Assembly (NCBI GenBank): GCA_016788065.1
Contig: JAEUTI010000016.1
Span: 1 to 64,000 of the forward strand
Direction of reading: 5' to 3'
DNA: 64,000 bases
From: Bacteroidia bacterium
Lineage (GTDB): Bacteria; Bacteroidota; Bacteroidia; AKYH767-A; OLB10
This document shows positions 17,540-25,888 of the stretch, one piece after another. The notes below the pieces were generated by a model. It saw nothing but the letters and a program-made list of their open reading frames with translations. It was not told the DNA's origin and ran no database searches. The position numbers and the translations under genes are program-made. Position 1 is the stretch's first letter; the number at the start of each line of letters is the position of its first letter.

Positions 17540-18648
17540 GTTTTATCTTTAATCAAAAGGTTGGCGACCGCAAGGGCCGGATATATAAGTACAATCGCAA
17601 GATCGAATATGGGAATCATCCAAATGATATCCATCTCTCCCAGCCTCTTCATACAATTGCCAAAAATAATCAATTGTACGAACAAACGAAGCAACCAGGC
17701 TCCAAGTATGACTTCCCACTGATAACCAGTCACTAAGAGCAAAATTAGTGCTGCATAAAAGACAAACATGGATAAAAAGAACGTCCCAATCATGAATTTA
17801 TGTCCCGGTTTGTACATTTTACCGGTACTCATGTGTCTTTTTTTCTGACTAAACCATCCCGACCAGCTACTTCTGGGTTCAGAAACTGTAAACGAAGACG
17901 GATGTAATTCTACCCTGGTATTTTTTGAAGTAGCCGTTTCATTAACGAACAAATCATCATCACCCGACATTACATGGTTGTGACTAGCAAAGCCTTTATT
18001 TTTAAAAAAGAGTTCTTTTCGGTAAGAAAGATTTCGGCCTACACCCATGTATGGATTTCCGCCCAATGCACTTGATAAATACTGAACGGCATTGAAAACG
18101 GTGTCCATCCGAACCCATTTGTTCAAAAAGCCGGACAGTTTCCGGTAGGCACCATATCCGACAACGATATCAACACCCTGTTCATAACGTGACACCATAT
18201 AGGATATCCATTCGTCTGAAGCAGGCTTGCAATCAGCATCCGTCATCAAGAGATGATCATATTTTGCAGCTTTAATACCCAATGATAAGGCAAATTTTTT
18301 GCCATGACGATATTTCTCCTGCTCATTGATAGTCACCACTTTAAGATGAGGGTATAAAGGCTGTATCTCTTCCAGATAATTGCCACTTTCATCCCAGGAA
18401 CAATCGTTGACCACGATCACTTGAAACTCGGGATATTTCTGATCCAGAACAGATTGCAGATTTTCTTTTAAATTTTTAAGTTCATTTCTGGCACAAATAA
18501 TTACCGAAACCGGTAGTTTTTTTGCAGGTACAGAATTCACCTTGGCAAAAGCCAGTCTGCTAAACCGTATTAAGAAATAATAGAGCTGCACTAAAAGCAT
18601 CACTCCGCCCCCAATAATCCCCCAGGTTTGAATACTATACCAATCCAT
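17530..18648 (-). CDS. Membrane-bound family 2 glycosyltransferase
   Basis: Processive-type GT2 of 372 aa anchored in the inner membrane by one N-terminal helix (about 8-28) and two to three C-terminal helices (about 285-365). The GT-A domain contains VSVIICARNE (about 47), VIVVNDCSWDES, the metal-binding TDADC (about 140), GDDDLF as the acidic catalytic region, and QKKRHMSTG in place of the usual QxxRW motif. The set matches poly-GlcNAc synthase/cellulose synthase-like enzymes, but the sugar is not determinable. It overlaps the downstream sigma-factor gene by 10 bp, which couples their translation. Confidence 0.85.
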   Translation of the reverse strand: MDWYSIQTWGIIGGGVMLLVQLYYFLIRFSRLAFAKVNSVPAKKLPVSVIICARNELKNLKENLQSVLDQKYPEFQVIVVNDCSWDESGNYLEEIQPLYPHLKVVTINEQEKYRHGKKFALSLGIKAAKYDHLLMTDADCKPASDEWISYMVSRYEQGVDIVVGYGAYRKLSGFLNKWVRMDTVFNAVQYLSSALGGNPYMGVGRNLSYRKELFFKNKGFASHNHVMSGDDDLFVNETATSKNTRVELHPSSFTVSEPRSSWSGWFSQKKRHMSTGKMYKPGHKFMIGTFFLSMFVFYAALILLLVTGYQWEVILGAWLLRLFVQLIIFGNCMKRLGEMDIIWMIPIFDLAIVLIYPALAVANLLIKDKTWK

Positions 18649-18671
18649 AATTCACAATTCAGGCAATCACG

Positions 18672-18679
18672 CAAATCTA
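18672..18679 (-). promoter_or_regulatory. GT2-sigma promoter -7 element
   Basis: Minus-strand TAgaTTTG matches the Bacteroidota -7 consensus. It lies 23 bases upstream of the GT2 ATG and 26 bp from the divergent tgt promoter element. Confidence 0.5.
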
Positions 18680-18705
18680 TGAGGATAAGTAAGGGACATT
18701 ATTTC

Positions 18706-18713
18706 TATCTTTG
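18706..18713 (+). promoter_or_regulatory. tgt promoter -7 element
   Basis: TAtcTTTG matches the Bacteroidota -7 consensus and predicts a leader of about 30 nt for tgt. No clear -33 TTG is present at the usual spacing. Confidence 0.5.
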
Positions 18714-18748
18714 ACAAGATATTAACACAAGCAGTTTAATAAACATTT

Positions 18749-19879
18749 ATGAAATTCCGGCTTTTTGCTGAAGACCCTGGAAGTAAGGCCAGAGCGGGCG
18801 AAATTATCACCGATCATGGCACCATTCCCACCCCTATTTTTATGCCTGTTGGAACAGCAGGTTCTGTGAAAAGCGTGCATCAGCGGGAATTAGTCAATGA
18901 TATTGATGCCAAAATTATTTTAGGAAACACCTATCACCTAAATCTGAGACCAGGCACTTCCATTTTGCAACAAGCAGGTGGATTGCACAAATTTATGGGT
19001 TGGGAAAGACCCATATTAACTGATAGTGGAGGATATCAGGTTTATTCACTCGCTGCTAACCGAAAAATAAAAGAGGAAGGTGTTCACTTCAGGTCTCACA
19101 TAGATGGATCGAAACACTTTTTATCGCCGGAAACCTCCATGGAAATTCAGCGGGTAATTGGTGCCGATATCATTATGGCATTTGATGAATGCACACCCTA
19201 TCCGTGTGAACACAGAACCGCTAAAAAGTCGATGGAAATGACCCATCGTTGGTTAACCCGTTGTTGTGAATATGTTGATAACATGTCGCCGCTTTATGGT
19301 CACAGTCAGGCACTTTTCCCGATTGTACAGGGAAGTGTTTACAAAGACCTAAGAGTCCAGTCTGCCGAAGTAATTGCATCCGCAAACCGCGAAGGCAATG
19401 CAATCGGAGGATTATCGGTTGGTGAACCGGCAGAAGACATGTATGAAATGACCGATTTGGTTTGCTCTATTTTGCCGAAAGATAAACCCCGTTATTTAAT
19501 GGGTGTTGGCACTCCTGTTAATTTACTTGAATGCATTGCGCTGGGAATTGATATGTTTGATTGTGTAATGCCAACACGAAATGCAAGAAATGGCATGTTA
19601 TTTACAAGTGAAGGATTTATCAACATAAGAAATGAAAAGTGGAAAGATGATTTCTCTCCGATTGATGCTCAGGGAAATTGTTTTGCTGATACCCAATATT
19701 CCAAAGCTTATCTCAGACATCTTATCATATCAAAAGAGATATTAGGTGCTCAAATTGCAACCTTACATAATCTTTCATTTTATTTGTGGTTAGTAAGAGA
19801 AGCCAGAGTTCGCATCCTTGAAGGTACATTTGCAAGCTGGAAAAATGTAATGGTTAAAAAACTGGCCCAAAGGATATGA
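18749..19879 (+). CDS. tgt: tRNA-guanine transglycosylase (queuosine pathway)
   Basis: Exchanges G34 of GUN-anticodon tRNAs for preQ1. The 376-aa protein has the full TIM-barrel pattern: TDSGGYQVYSL with the base Asp92, MAFDECTPYP, PIVQGSVY, GLSVGEP and the nucleophile Asp271 in DCVMPTRNARNG. The zinc site is odd: where E. coli has CxCxxC before SRAYLxHL, this protein has Gly309, Cys311 and Asp314, with His340 retained in TLHNL, so two of three zinc cysteines are missing. I believe degenerate sites occur in other Bacteroidota Tgt. The stop overlaps the next gene by 4 bp. Confidence 0.93.
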   Translation: MKFRLFAEDPGSKARAGEIITDHGTIPTPIFMPVGTAGSVKSVHQRELVNDIDAKIILGNTYHLNLRPGTSILQQAGGLHKFMGWERPILTDSGGYQVYSLAANRKIKEEGVHFRSHIDGSKHFLSPETSMEIQRVIGADIIMAFDECTPYPCEHRTAKKSMEMTHRWLTRCCEYVDNMSPLYGHSQALFPIVQGSVYKDLRVQSAEVIASANREGNAIGGLSVGEPAEDMYEMTDLVCSILPKDKPRYLMGVGTPVNLLECIALGIDMFDCVMPTRNARNGMLFTSEGFINIRNEKWKDDFSPIDAQGNCFADTQYSKAYLRHLIISKEILGAQIATLHNLSFYLWLVREARVRILEGTFASWKNVMVKKLAQRI

Positions 19880-20964
19880 GGACATCGGTTAAAATACTGG
19901 ATGCATACATAATAAAGAAGTTCCTTTCAACTTTCTTTTTTGCCTTGGGATTAATTATCCTTATTGCTATTGTATTCGATATTTCTGAGAAAATCGACGA
20001 CTTCCTTGAAAAGAAAGCCCCTTTGGAGTCTATAATTTTCGACTATTATTTGAATTTCATCCCCTATTTCGCTAATCTTTTCAGTCCACTATTCATATTC
20101 ATCTCGGTTATTTTCTTCACATCGAAAATGGCCAGTCAAACAGAAATTGTTGCCATACTTTCGAGTGGTATTAGTTTCAGAAGATTGTTAGCTCCATACA
20201 TGGTGGTTGCAGCAATCATTGCCAGTCTATCATTTTACCTGAATGGTTGGGTTATTCCACATTCCAATGAAACCCGACTGGCTTTTGAAAATACATATAT
20301 TAAAAATCCATATATTTTAAAAACCAGAAATATACATCGCCAGATAAATCCGGGCCAATTTATTTATTTTGAAAGCTACAATACTTTGGATGATATTGGT
20401 TATCGTTTTTCCTATGAAAAATTCGAAAATGGTAAACTCTTGTATAAGATGAATGCAGAAAGGTTGGTTTGGGATACAGTCAAAACATCCTGGAGAGCCG
20501 AAACTTTTACCATTCGTGAAATTGATGGAATGAAGGAAAAACTTCGAATTGGAGTGGCTCTGGATACTACATTCTCCTTTTATCCGGAAGAATTCAACCG
20601 TAGGGAGAACAATATTCTTACCATGGACATGAATGAACTGGAAACTTATATTCAGGATAAAAAAATGAGAGGTGCAGAAGGACTTCAGTTTGATGAAGTG
20701 GAAAAATACCGTCGGTCCTCATTTCCATTTGCCACCTTTATTCTTACTATAATTGGTGTATCCTTATCGAGCAGAAAAGTTCGGGGCGGCATCGGGCTTC
20801 AGATTGGCGCTGGGATTTTACTTAGTTTTACTTACATTATGTTTATGCAAGTATCTACTACCTTTGCTACAAATGGAAATTTTCCGGCAATCATTGCTGT
20901 CTGGATTCCCAATATAGTTTATGCAATAGTTGCCGTTTTCCTGATGAGAAATGCTCCTAAATAA
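19876..20964 (+). CDS. LptF/LptG-family permease
   Basis: Inner-membrane subunit of the lipopolysaccharide export ABC transporter (Lpt), moving LPS from the membrane to the periplasmic bridge. The 362-aa protein has the YjgP/YjgQ layout: three N-terminal helices (about 15-120), a periplasmic beta-rich domain (about 130-280) and three C-terminal helices (about 285-360). LDAYIIKKFLSTFFFALGL opens the family signature. Its ATG overlaps the tgt stop, a tgt-lptG order I believe is common in Bacteroidota. Whether it is LptF or LptG cannot be told from one subunit; the partner is outside the window. Confidence 0.85.
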   Translation: MRTSVKILDAYIIKKFLSTFFFALGLIILIAIVFDISEKIDDFLEKKAPLESIIFDYYLNFIPYFANLFSPLFIFISVIFFTSKMASQTEIVAILSSGISFRRLLAPYMVVAAIIASLSFYLNGWVIPHSNETRLAFENTYIKNPYILKTRNIHRQINPGQFIYFESYNTLDDIGYRFSYEKFENGKLLYKMNAERLVWDTVKTSWRAETFTIREIDGMKEKLRIGVALDTTFSFYPEEFNRRENNILTMDMNELETYIQDKKMRGAEGLQFDEVEKYRRSSFPFATFILTIIGVSLSSRKVRGGIGLQIGAGILLSFTYIMFMQVSTTFATNGNFPAIIAVWIPNIVYAIVAVFLMRNAPK

Positions 20965-20978
20965 GACTCTATAAAAAA

Positions 20979-21010
20979 GAATGTGCCATTTACATTGAAA
21001 CGGCACATTC
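20979..21010. terminator. Terminator between convergent genes
   Basis: A 9-bp stem (GAATGTGCC / GGCACATTC) encloses a 14-base loop. The minus-strand side is followed by a run of T, so it mainly suits the gene ending at 21028; on the plus strand the following bases are A-rich. Confidence 0.6.
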
Positions 21011-21027
21011 AAAATCTAATGCATTAA

Positions 21028-21459
21028 TTACAAAACATCCACTTTTCGATGTGAGCCATCGCAATAAGGTTTATTTGTTGATGCACCACAGCGGCACAGA
21101 GCAACCTGACCTTCTTTTAGTGTTTCGTTACCATTTTCATCAACAACAGTGCAATTACCTTTCAGAATCAAGGGACCTTTGCTCATCACATGAACCTTAA
21201 TATTAGATTCATTTTCATTTGTTTTCGTTTCCATATTTTCGATTTGTTTTTTTTCAATTGATAATGCTCCCGAAGGGCATTTAGATACCTGTGAAACTAT
21301 CTGTTCGGTGGTTCCTCCTTCAGGAGTAACCCAGGGGCGTTTGCGGGGATCGAAAACTTCAGGAAGTCCCCTGAAACAAATAGCTGAATGGATGCACATA
21401 TGAGGTTGCCAAACCACTGTGACTTCTCCGTTATTATACCGTTTAGTGATTTCTTTCAT
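21028..21459 (-). CDS. Fer4_19 - CDGSH double iron-sulfur protein
   Basis: A 143-aa cytoplasmic protein joining two iron-sulfur modules. The N-terminal half is a divergent single-cluster ferredoxin-like Fer4_19 domain (Cys22, Cys28, Cys61, in MCIHSAIC and SKCPSGAL). The C-terminal half has the CDGSH 2Fe-2S signature with three Cys and one His (CRCGASTNKPYCDGSH, ligands 122, 124, 133, 137). The two are joined by a charged linker. It follows osmC by 14 bp and is probably cotranscribed, suggesting redox or peroxide-related work. The exact reaction is unknown. Confidence 0.85.
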   Translation of the reverse strand: MKEITKRYNNGEVTVVWQPHMCIHSAICFRGLPEVFDPRKRPWVTPEGGTTEQIVSQVSKCPSGALSIEKKQIENMETKTNENESNIKVHVMSKGPLILKGNCTVVDENGNETLKEGQVALCRCGASTNKPYCDGSHRKVDVL

Positions 21460-21473
21460 GAGTAAGGGTGGTA

Positions 21474-21893
21474 TTAAGACTTAACATGTAATTTATTTTC
21501 AATAGCCATAGAATTTGATAAGGTTTTATGAACAGGACATTTCCCGCTAATAACCAATAAACGGGCTATTTGTTCATCATCGAGATCTCCGGTAAAAGTG
21601 AGTTCCTGCACTATTTTGGTTTGCTGAACCCCGGAAATCACCTCACGTTCCATTTTGATGTTTGTAGTCACATCATCCAATTTCCATCCTTTTCTGTCGG
21701 CATACATACGTACTGTAATGCAGGTGCAGGAGGCTAATGCCGCCAGAATGAAATCGTGAGGCCTTGGACCTTTATTACTTCCACCGTGATCAAGAGGTTC
21801 ATCAGCATAAAAAAGGTGGCCACCTGAACTTAATAAAGTGGTATATGCTTGTCCAGACAATGATCCGGATAACGTGTTAATCTTTACTTCCAT
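21474..21893 (-). CDS. OsmC-family peroxide-reducing protein
   Basis: Thiol peroxidase-like protein of 139 aa, expected to reduce organic hydroperoxides in the cytoplasm. The family core GGSNKGPRPHDFILAALASC ends with a reactive cysteine at residue 56 (a second Cys at 58), and the second redox Cys is in GKCPVHKTL at about 119. RMYADRKGW follows the first cysteine, typical of the OsmC/YhfA group. Some members have lost the activity, so the role is inferred. It is the first gene of a pair with the Fe-S protein. Confidence 0.88.
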   Translation of the reverse strand: MEVKINTLSGSLSGQAYTTLLSSGGHLFYADEPLDHGGSNKGPRPHDFILAALASCTCITVRMYADRKGWKLDDVTTNIKMEREVISGVQQTKIVQELTFTGDLDDEQIARLLVISGKCPVHKTLSNSMAIENKLHVKS

Positions 21894-22006
21894 TTAAACT
21901 AATTTTGTGCTAAATATTCTTAATTCGTTTTAATTCACCAAAGTACACTAAATTATAAAACATTCTGCTAAAGTAATTTGTTTCTTTACGTTATTATTAA
22001 TTCCAT

Positions 22007-24442
22007 ATGAAAGTCTCTATTAAACTACTGATCTGCTGGCTAATCCTTTTAAATACAGCTCAGGCAACATCCTTTTCAGGTTCTAACACAACAGATAATG
22101 GCACTATAAAAGGTAAAACCGTGGATAGCAAAACCAGGGAACCCTTACCTTTTGTGAATATTGTTGTGGTAGGAACATCTGTCGGGACAACCTCAGATGC
22201 TACCGGCGCTTTTATTCTGAAAAACGTAAAACCTGGATATGTAAAACTAGGTGCATCCAGTGTTGGCTACAAATCTTACACTTCAGCCGATATCTTTGTT
22301 ACCAATGAAAAGACACCTTTCATAGAAATTGCATTAGAACCTACGGCAGCTGATCTTAAAGAAGTAGTTATTTCGGGACCTCAATTTATCAAGCGCGAAG
22401 AAAGTCCGGTTTCGCTACAAACAATCGGTATTCGTGAAATCGAAAGGAACCCGGGAGGTAACAGAGATATCTCCAGAGTTATACAATCATTACCAGGTGT
22501 TGCTTCATCACCCAGTTTTAGAAATGATATAGTCATCAGAGGTGGATCTCCATCAGAGAATAAATTTTATCTTGATGGCATGGAAGTTCCCATCATCAAT
22601 CATTTTCAAACACAGGGTTCAACCGGTGGACCTGTTGGTATCATCAATGTGGATTTGGTAAGAGAAGTAGATTTTTATTCGGGCGCTTTTCCTGTAAATA
22701 AGGGAAACACCTTAAGTTCTATAATGGAATTTAAACTTTTGGAAGGAAATCAGGAAAAGACCGGTTTCAGAGGAACCATTGGCTCATCTGATTTGGGATT
22801 TACAATTGATGGCCCAATTACATCAAAAACTAATTACATTGTTTCTGTAAGAAGGTCCTATTTGCAATTTCTGTTCGAAGCATTAAAACTACCCTTTTTA
22901 CCAACTTATACCGATTTACAATTTAAAGTGAGGCATAAGATAAATGAGAAAAATGAAATTATTTTCCTGGGCATTGGAGCATACGATCAATTTAAGCTAA
23001 ACAAAGATGTTAACGATGATGTGGAAGATGCGGAGCAATTGGAGTACAATAATTATTTGCTGGGAAATATCCCAACCAACAATCAGTGGAATTACTCAAC
23101 CGGAGCGATCTACAAGCACTATGCAAAAAACAGTTTTACCAATTTTGTGCTAAGCAGAAGCACCTTGAATAACAGTTCTGAGAAATTCAGAAACAACAAT
23201 GAAAATGTGGCCGCTGATCAGATTTTCGATTATGAATCGGAAGAAACAGAGAATAAATTCAGGGTTGAAAATAATTTTTCGAAAGGAACCATGAAAATAC
23301 TCAGTGGTTTTAGTTTAGAATACGCAGATTATTCGGTTAAAGGTTTCGACAATATTAACACTTCGGTGGGGCCAATAAAAAGATCTTACAATTCAAACTT
23401 AAACGTTTTCAAATATGGACTTTTTGCTTCCGTATCAAAGCCTGTATTTAAAAACCGGTTAGCTCTTTCATTAGGAGTTCGTACTGATGCAACAGACTAT
23501 TCAGCTCAAATGAACAATCCCGTTCAGCAACTTTCACCCAGATTTTCAGCCTCCTGGTCATTTGATGAAAAATGGAGCTGGAACTTTAATACCGGGCGCT
23601 ATTACCAGCTTCCCTCCTATTCTATTTTAGGATTTAGTGATGCTTCAGGAAATTTGATCAATAAAGCCAATAAAGTAAAATATATTTACAATGACCAATT
23701 AGTAACAGGTATTCAATTCCTGCCGGATGCATCTTCCAAAATAACTTTGGAAGGATTTTACAAACAGTACAAGAATTATCCTTACTCTTTAACTGATTCA
23801 ATAAGTCTTGCAAATCTCGGCTCCGACTTTGGTGTAGTTGGAAATGAATCTGTAAACTCTTCATCGAAAGGAAGAGCTTACGGTATTGAATTGTTGCTGC
23901 AGCGACGTTCTGCTACCGGGATTTACGGGATTATGGCCTATACTTTTGTGCGAAGTGAATTTACCGGCGACAATGTGACATATATTCCATCTGCATGGGA
24001 TAATAAACACTTACTCACATTAACTGCAGGGAAAGAATTTGGCAAAAACTGGGAAATAGGAATTAAGTGGAGGTATGTTGCAGGCAGACCTTATACACCG
24101 TATGATGTAGCTGCAACTGCATTGAAAACTAACTGGGATGTCAGAGGTCAGGGAATATTGGACTACACCTTATTGAACACAGAACGGCTTGCTGCTTTTC
24201 ATCAGCTGGATCTACGGATTGATAAAAAATGGTTCCTTGACAAATGGTCAATTAATTTATATCTCGATATTCAAAATGTTTATGCATTCAAAGCCGAGAA
24301 CCAGAAAATAATTAACGTCAGAACTGATGCATCCGGCAATTTTATAACCGATCCGGCGGATCCAAGCAGATATTTAATTTATTATATTAAAGATGAATCA
24401 GGAACTGTACTACCATCTATAGGAGTTATCATTGATTTTTAA
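22007..24442 (+). CDS. TonB-dependent outer-membrane receptor
   Basis: Outer-membrane active-transport barrel of 811 aa. The signal peptide covers about residues 1-20; a carboxypeptidase-regulatory-like domain (GKTVDSKTREPLPFVNIVV, about 34-120) precedes the plug (DISRVIQSLPGVA, DIVIRGGSPSENKFYLDGMEV, about 145-240), followed by a 22-strand-type barrel ending in a C-terminal aromatic residue (IGVIIDF). There is no SusD partner beside it, so it is not a classical polysaccharide utilisation pair; substrates such as siderophores, metals or peptides are possible. It is monocistronic, with divergent osmC upstream and a strong terminator downstream. Confidence 0.9.
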   Translation: MKVSIKLLICWLILLNTAQATSFSGSNTTDNGTIKGKTVDSKTREPLPFVNIVVVGTSVGTTSDATGAFILKNVKPGYVKLGASSVGYKSYTSADIFVTNEKTPFIEIALEPTAADLKEVVISGPQFIKREESPVSLQTIGIREIERNPGGNRDISRVIQSLPGVASSPSFRNDIVIRGGSPSENKFYLDGMEVPIINHFQTQGSTGGPVGIINVDLVREVDFYSGAFPVNKGNTLSSIMEFKLLEGNQEKTGFRGTIGSSDLGFTIDGPITSKTNYIVSVRRSYLQFLFEALKLPFLPTYTDLQFKVRHKINEKNEIIFLGIGAYDQFKLNKDVNDDVEDAEQLEYNNYLLGNIPTNNQWNYSTGAIYKHYAKNSFTNFVLSRSTLNNSSEKFRNNNENVAADQIFDYESEETENKFRVENNFSKGTMKILSGFSLEYADYSVKGFDNINTSVGPIKRSYNSNLNVFKYGLFASVSKPVFKNRLALSLGVRTDATDYSAQMNNPVQQLSPRFSASWSFDEKWSWNFNTGRYYQLPSYSILGFSDASGNLINKANKVKYIYNDQLVTGIQFLPDASSKITLEGFYKQYKNYPYSLTDSISLANLGSDFGVVGNESVNSSSKGRAYGIELLLQRRSATGIYGIMAYTFVRSEFTGDNVTYIPSAWDNKHLLTLTAGKEFGKNWEIGIKWRYVAGRPYTPYDVAATALKTNWDVRGQGILDYTLLNTERLAAFHQLDLRIDKKWFLDKWSINLYLDIQNVYAFKAENQKIINVRTDASGNFITDPADPSRYLIYYIKDESGTVLPSIGVIIDF

Positions 24443-24467
24443 GATTCTCCTTAACGAGATAAAAAGC

Positions 24468-24500
24468 AAAAAGGCGGAAGACAAACTCTTCCGCCTTTTT
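24468..24500. terminator. Bidirectional rho-independent terminator
   Basis: A 14-bp perfect stem (AAAAAGGCGGAAGA / TCTTCCGCCTTTTT) with a five-base loop lies between the convergent TonB receptor and T9SS gene. The A- and T-ends make it usable in both directions. Confidence 0.92.
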
Positions 24501-24517
24501 CGGTTTATGTAATAATT

Positions 24518-25501
24518 TTATTGTTTTACAAAAGCTGAACGAACTTCACTTCCTCCGGCATTTAAGACAACATTGTAGGAACCAGCTGCAAGAGAGCTAA
24601 TATCAAGAGTTGATTGTTGATCACCGGCAATCTGAATACCTTTCGATTGCTGCATCACCTTGCTTCCTTTAACATCATATACAGTCACCAAAACCGGGCT
24701 GGTTGCAGGTAAGCGATAAGATAATGTAATTTTGTCAGTAGCTGGATTTGGGAAAATAGATACTTTCTGGTCTCCAAGAGTTTCACTGATACCAACTAAA
24801 GTTCCGGTAACAAGAATATCGTCTATTGAAACCAGGTTATCATCATCAGCATCGTGAACGAAGGTGATGTAAATAGTTTGACCAGCGTATTGAGCAAGAC
24901 TTGCTGAGAATGGACGTAATTCACCAATAAATCTGGCAGAATCAGAACCGGCATCATACTCAATGTAAGTTCCATCCTGACCATGAACGAAGCCTGGAGA
25001 GAATGTGTAAGCGCTGAAATCGAAACCTGAACCACTCAAATATTGAGCAGCCTGAAACAATGTATCCGTAAAACTTGATTCAATGTTGTCAGTTGTTGAA
25101 ACCAAAACAGAATAACCATCAACATACAGTGGAGTTTGACGAGGTGCAGAGGCCCAGCTTAAAACGGCACTAGCATCTGAAATCACAATTGGTGGAGTCA
25201 TAAGCCAGTTTCTGTTTCCGGGAAGAAAGCCGGCAAGCCAGCTGGAACTGAATAAGCACGCATCTACTGAATCGACACTGGCAAATCCTCCCTCACTCCA
25301 GAACCATTCCTGTGGGCGACTATTAGCATCGGGAAGGGCATCAGCATCAAAATTTACCCATTGCGTATCGGTGCCACTGTTGAACGGCAAATAATTTCCT
25401 GTAGGGTCGACATCAAAATTTTCAAATAATAAAGTGTCACCCTGAGCATTGGCAACATAACTGCATGCAATGCATGACATAACGAGTAGTAGTTTTTTCA
25501 T
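24518..25501 (-). CDS. Secreted choice-of-anchor J protein with T9SS domain
   Basis: Exported protein of 327 aa. A signal peptide (about 1-19, CSYVANAQ) is followed by a jelly-roll-like choice-of-anchor J / cleaved-adhesin domain (about 25-235; NFDVDPTG at the start, NWLMTPPIVI in the middle, YITFVHDADDDNLVSIDDI near the end). The C-terminal type A sorting domain begins SIFPNPATDKITL and ends VRSAFVKQ. Related domains in gingipains and adhesins bind matrix or carbohydrate ligands, so an adhesive or structural surface role is likely. Monocistronic. Confidence 0.85.
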   Translation of the reverse strand: MKKLLLVMSCIACSYVANAQGDTLLFENFDVDPTGNYLPFNSGTDTQWVNFDADALPDANSRPQEWFWSEGGFASVDSVDACLFSSSWLAGFLPGNRNWLMTPPIVISDASAVLSWASAPRQTPLYVDGYSVLVSTTDNIESSFTDTLFQAAQYLSGSGFDFSAYTFSPGFVHGQDGTYIEYDAGSDSARFIGELRPFSASLAQYAGQTIYITFVHDADDDNLVSIDDILVTGTLVGISETLGDQKVSIFPNPATDKITLSYRLPATSPVLVTVYDVKGSKVMQQSKGIQIAGDQQSTLDISSLAAGSYNVVLNAGGSEVRSAFVKQ

Positions 25502-25888
25502 GAGGTTTAATTTAAGTTAAAATAAAGGTTCACTTCACAAATATAGCCATAATTTAAAATAATAGTATCAGAATTGTGTCATCAAAACTAAAACCTAAGT
25601 TCCTATTTTTTCAGACAATTGTCAACATCTTGTAAATTACAGGGCTCTAAAAATAATGATGACATGTATAAAAATGAATAGTTGTGCCATAATTGTGTAA
25701 GGTACCAAAGTATTGATAATAGCGGGTTTCAGCAAACAACTGGCTAGTAAAATCAACGAAACTCTGTTTTTGAGAAGTACCATGGTATGGAACAGACCTG
25801 TATACTTATCGCAAAACTTGATTTGCAATACGAATCACATCGGAAGTACTTTTAACACCAAACAGGCGCAAGCCACAAAACCAGACCT
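25502..25888. other. Intergenic region without a supported gene
   Basis: This 387-bp stretch separates divergently transcribed secreted-protein genes. It holds one promoter element for the minus-strand gene (25538-25545) and a 10-bp TACCATGGTA palindrome near 25781. A 63-codon minus-strand frame (25637-25828) has no family resemblance and I do not call it. No exact -7 box was found for the plus-strand gene; TActTTTa about 38 bp before it is the nearest. Confidence 0.5.
25538..25545 (-). promoter_or_regulatory. T9SS-gene promoter -7 element
   Basis: Minus-strand TAtaTTTG matches the Bacteroidota -7 consensus, about 37 bases upstream of the ATG at 25501. Confidence 0.5.

Noticed and set aside
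25637-25828. 63-codon minus-strand frame in the 25.5-25.9 kb gap
   Set aside because: No recognisable family, no promoter box and an atypical hydrophobic composition in an AT-rich gap.
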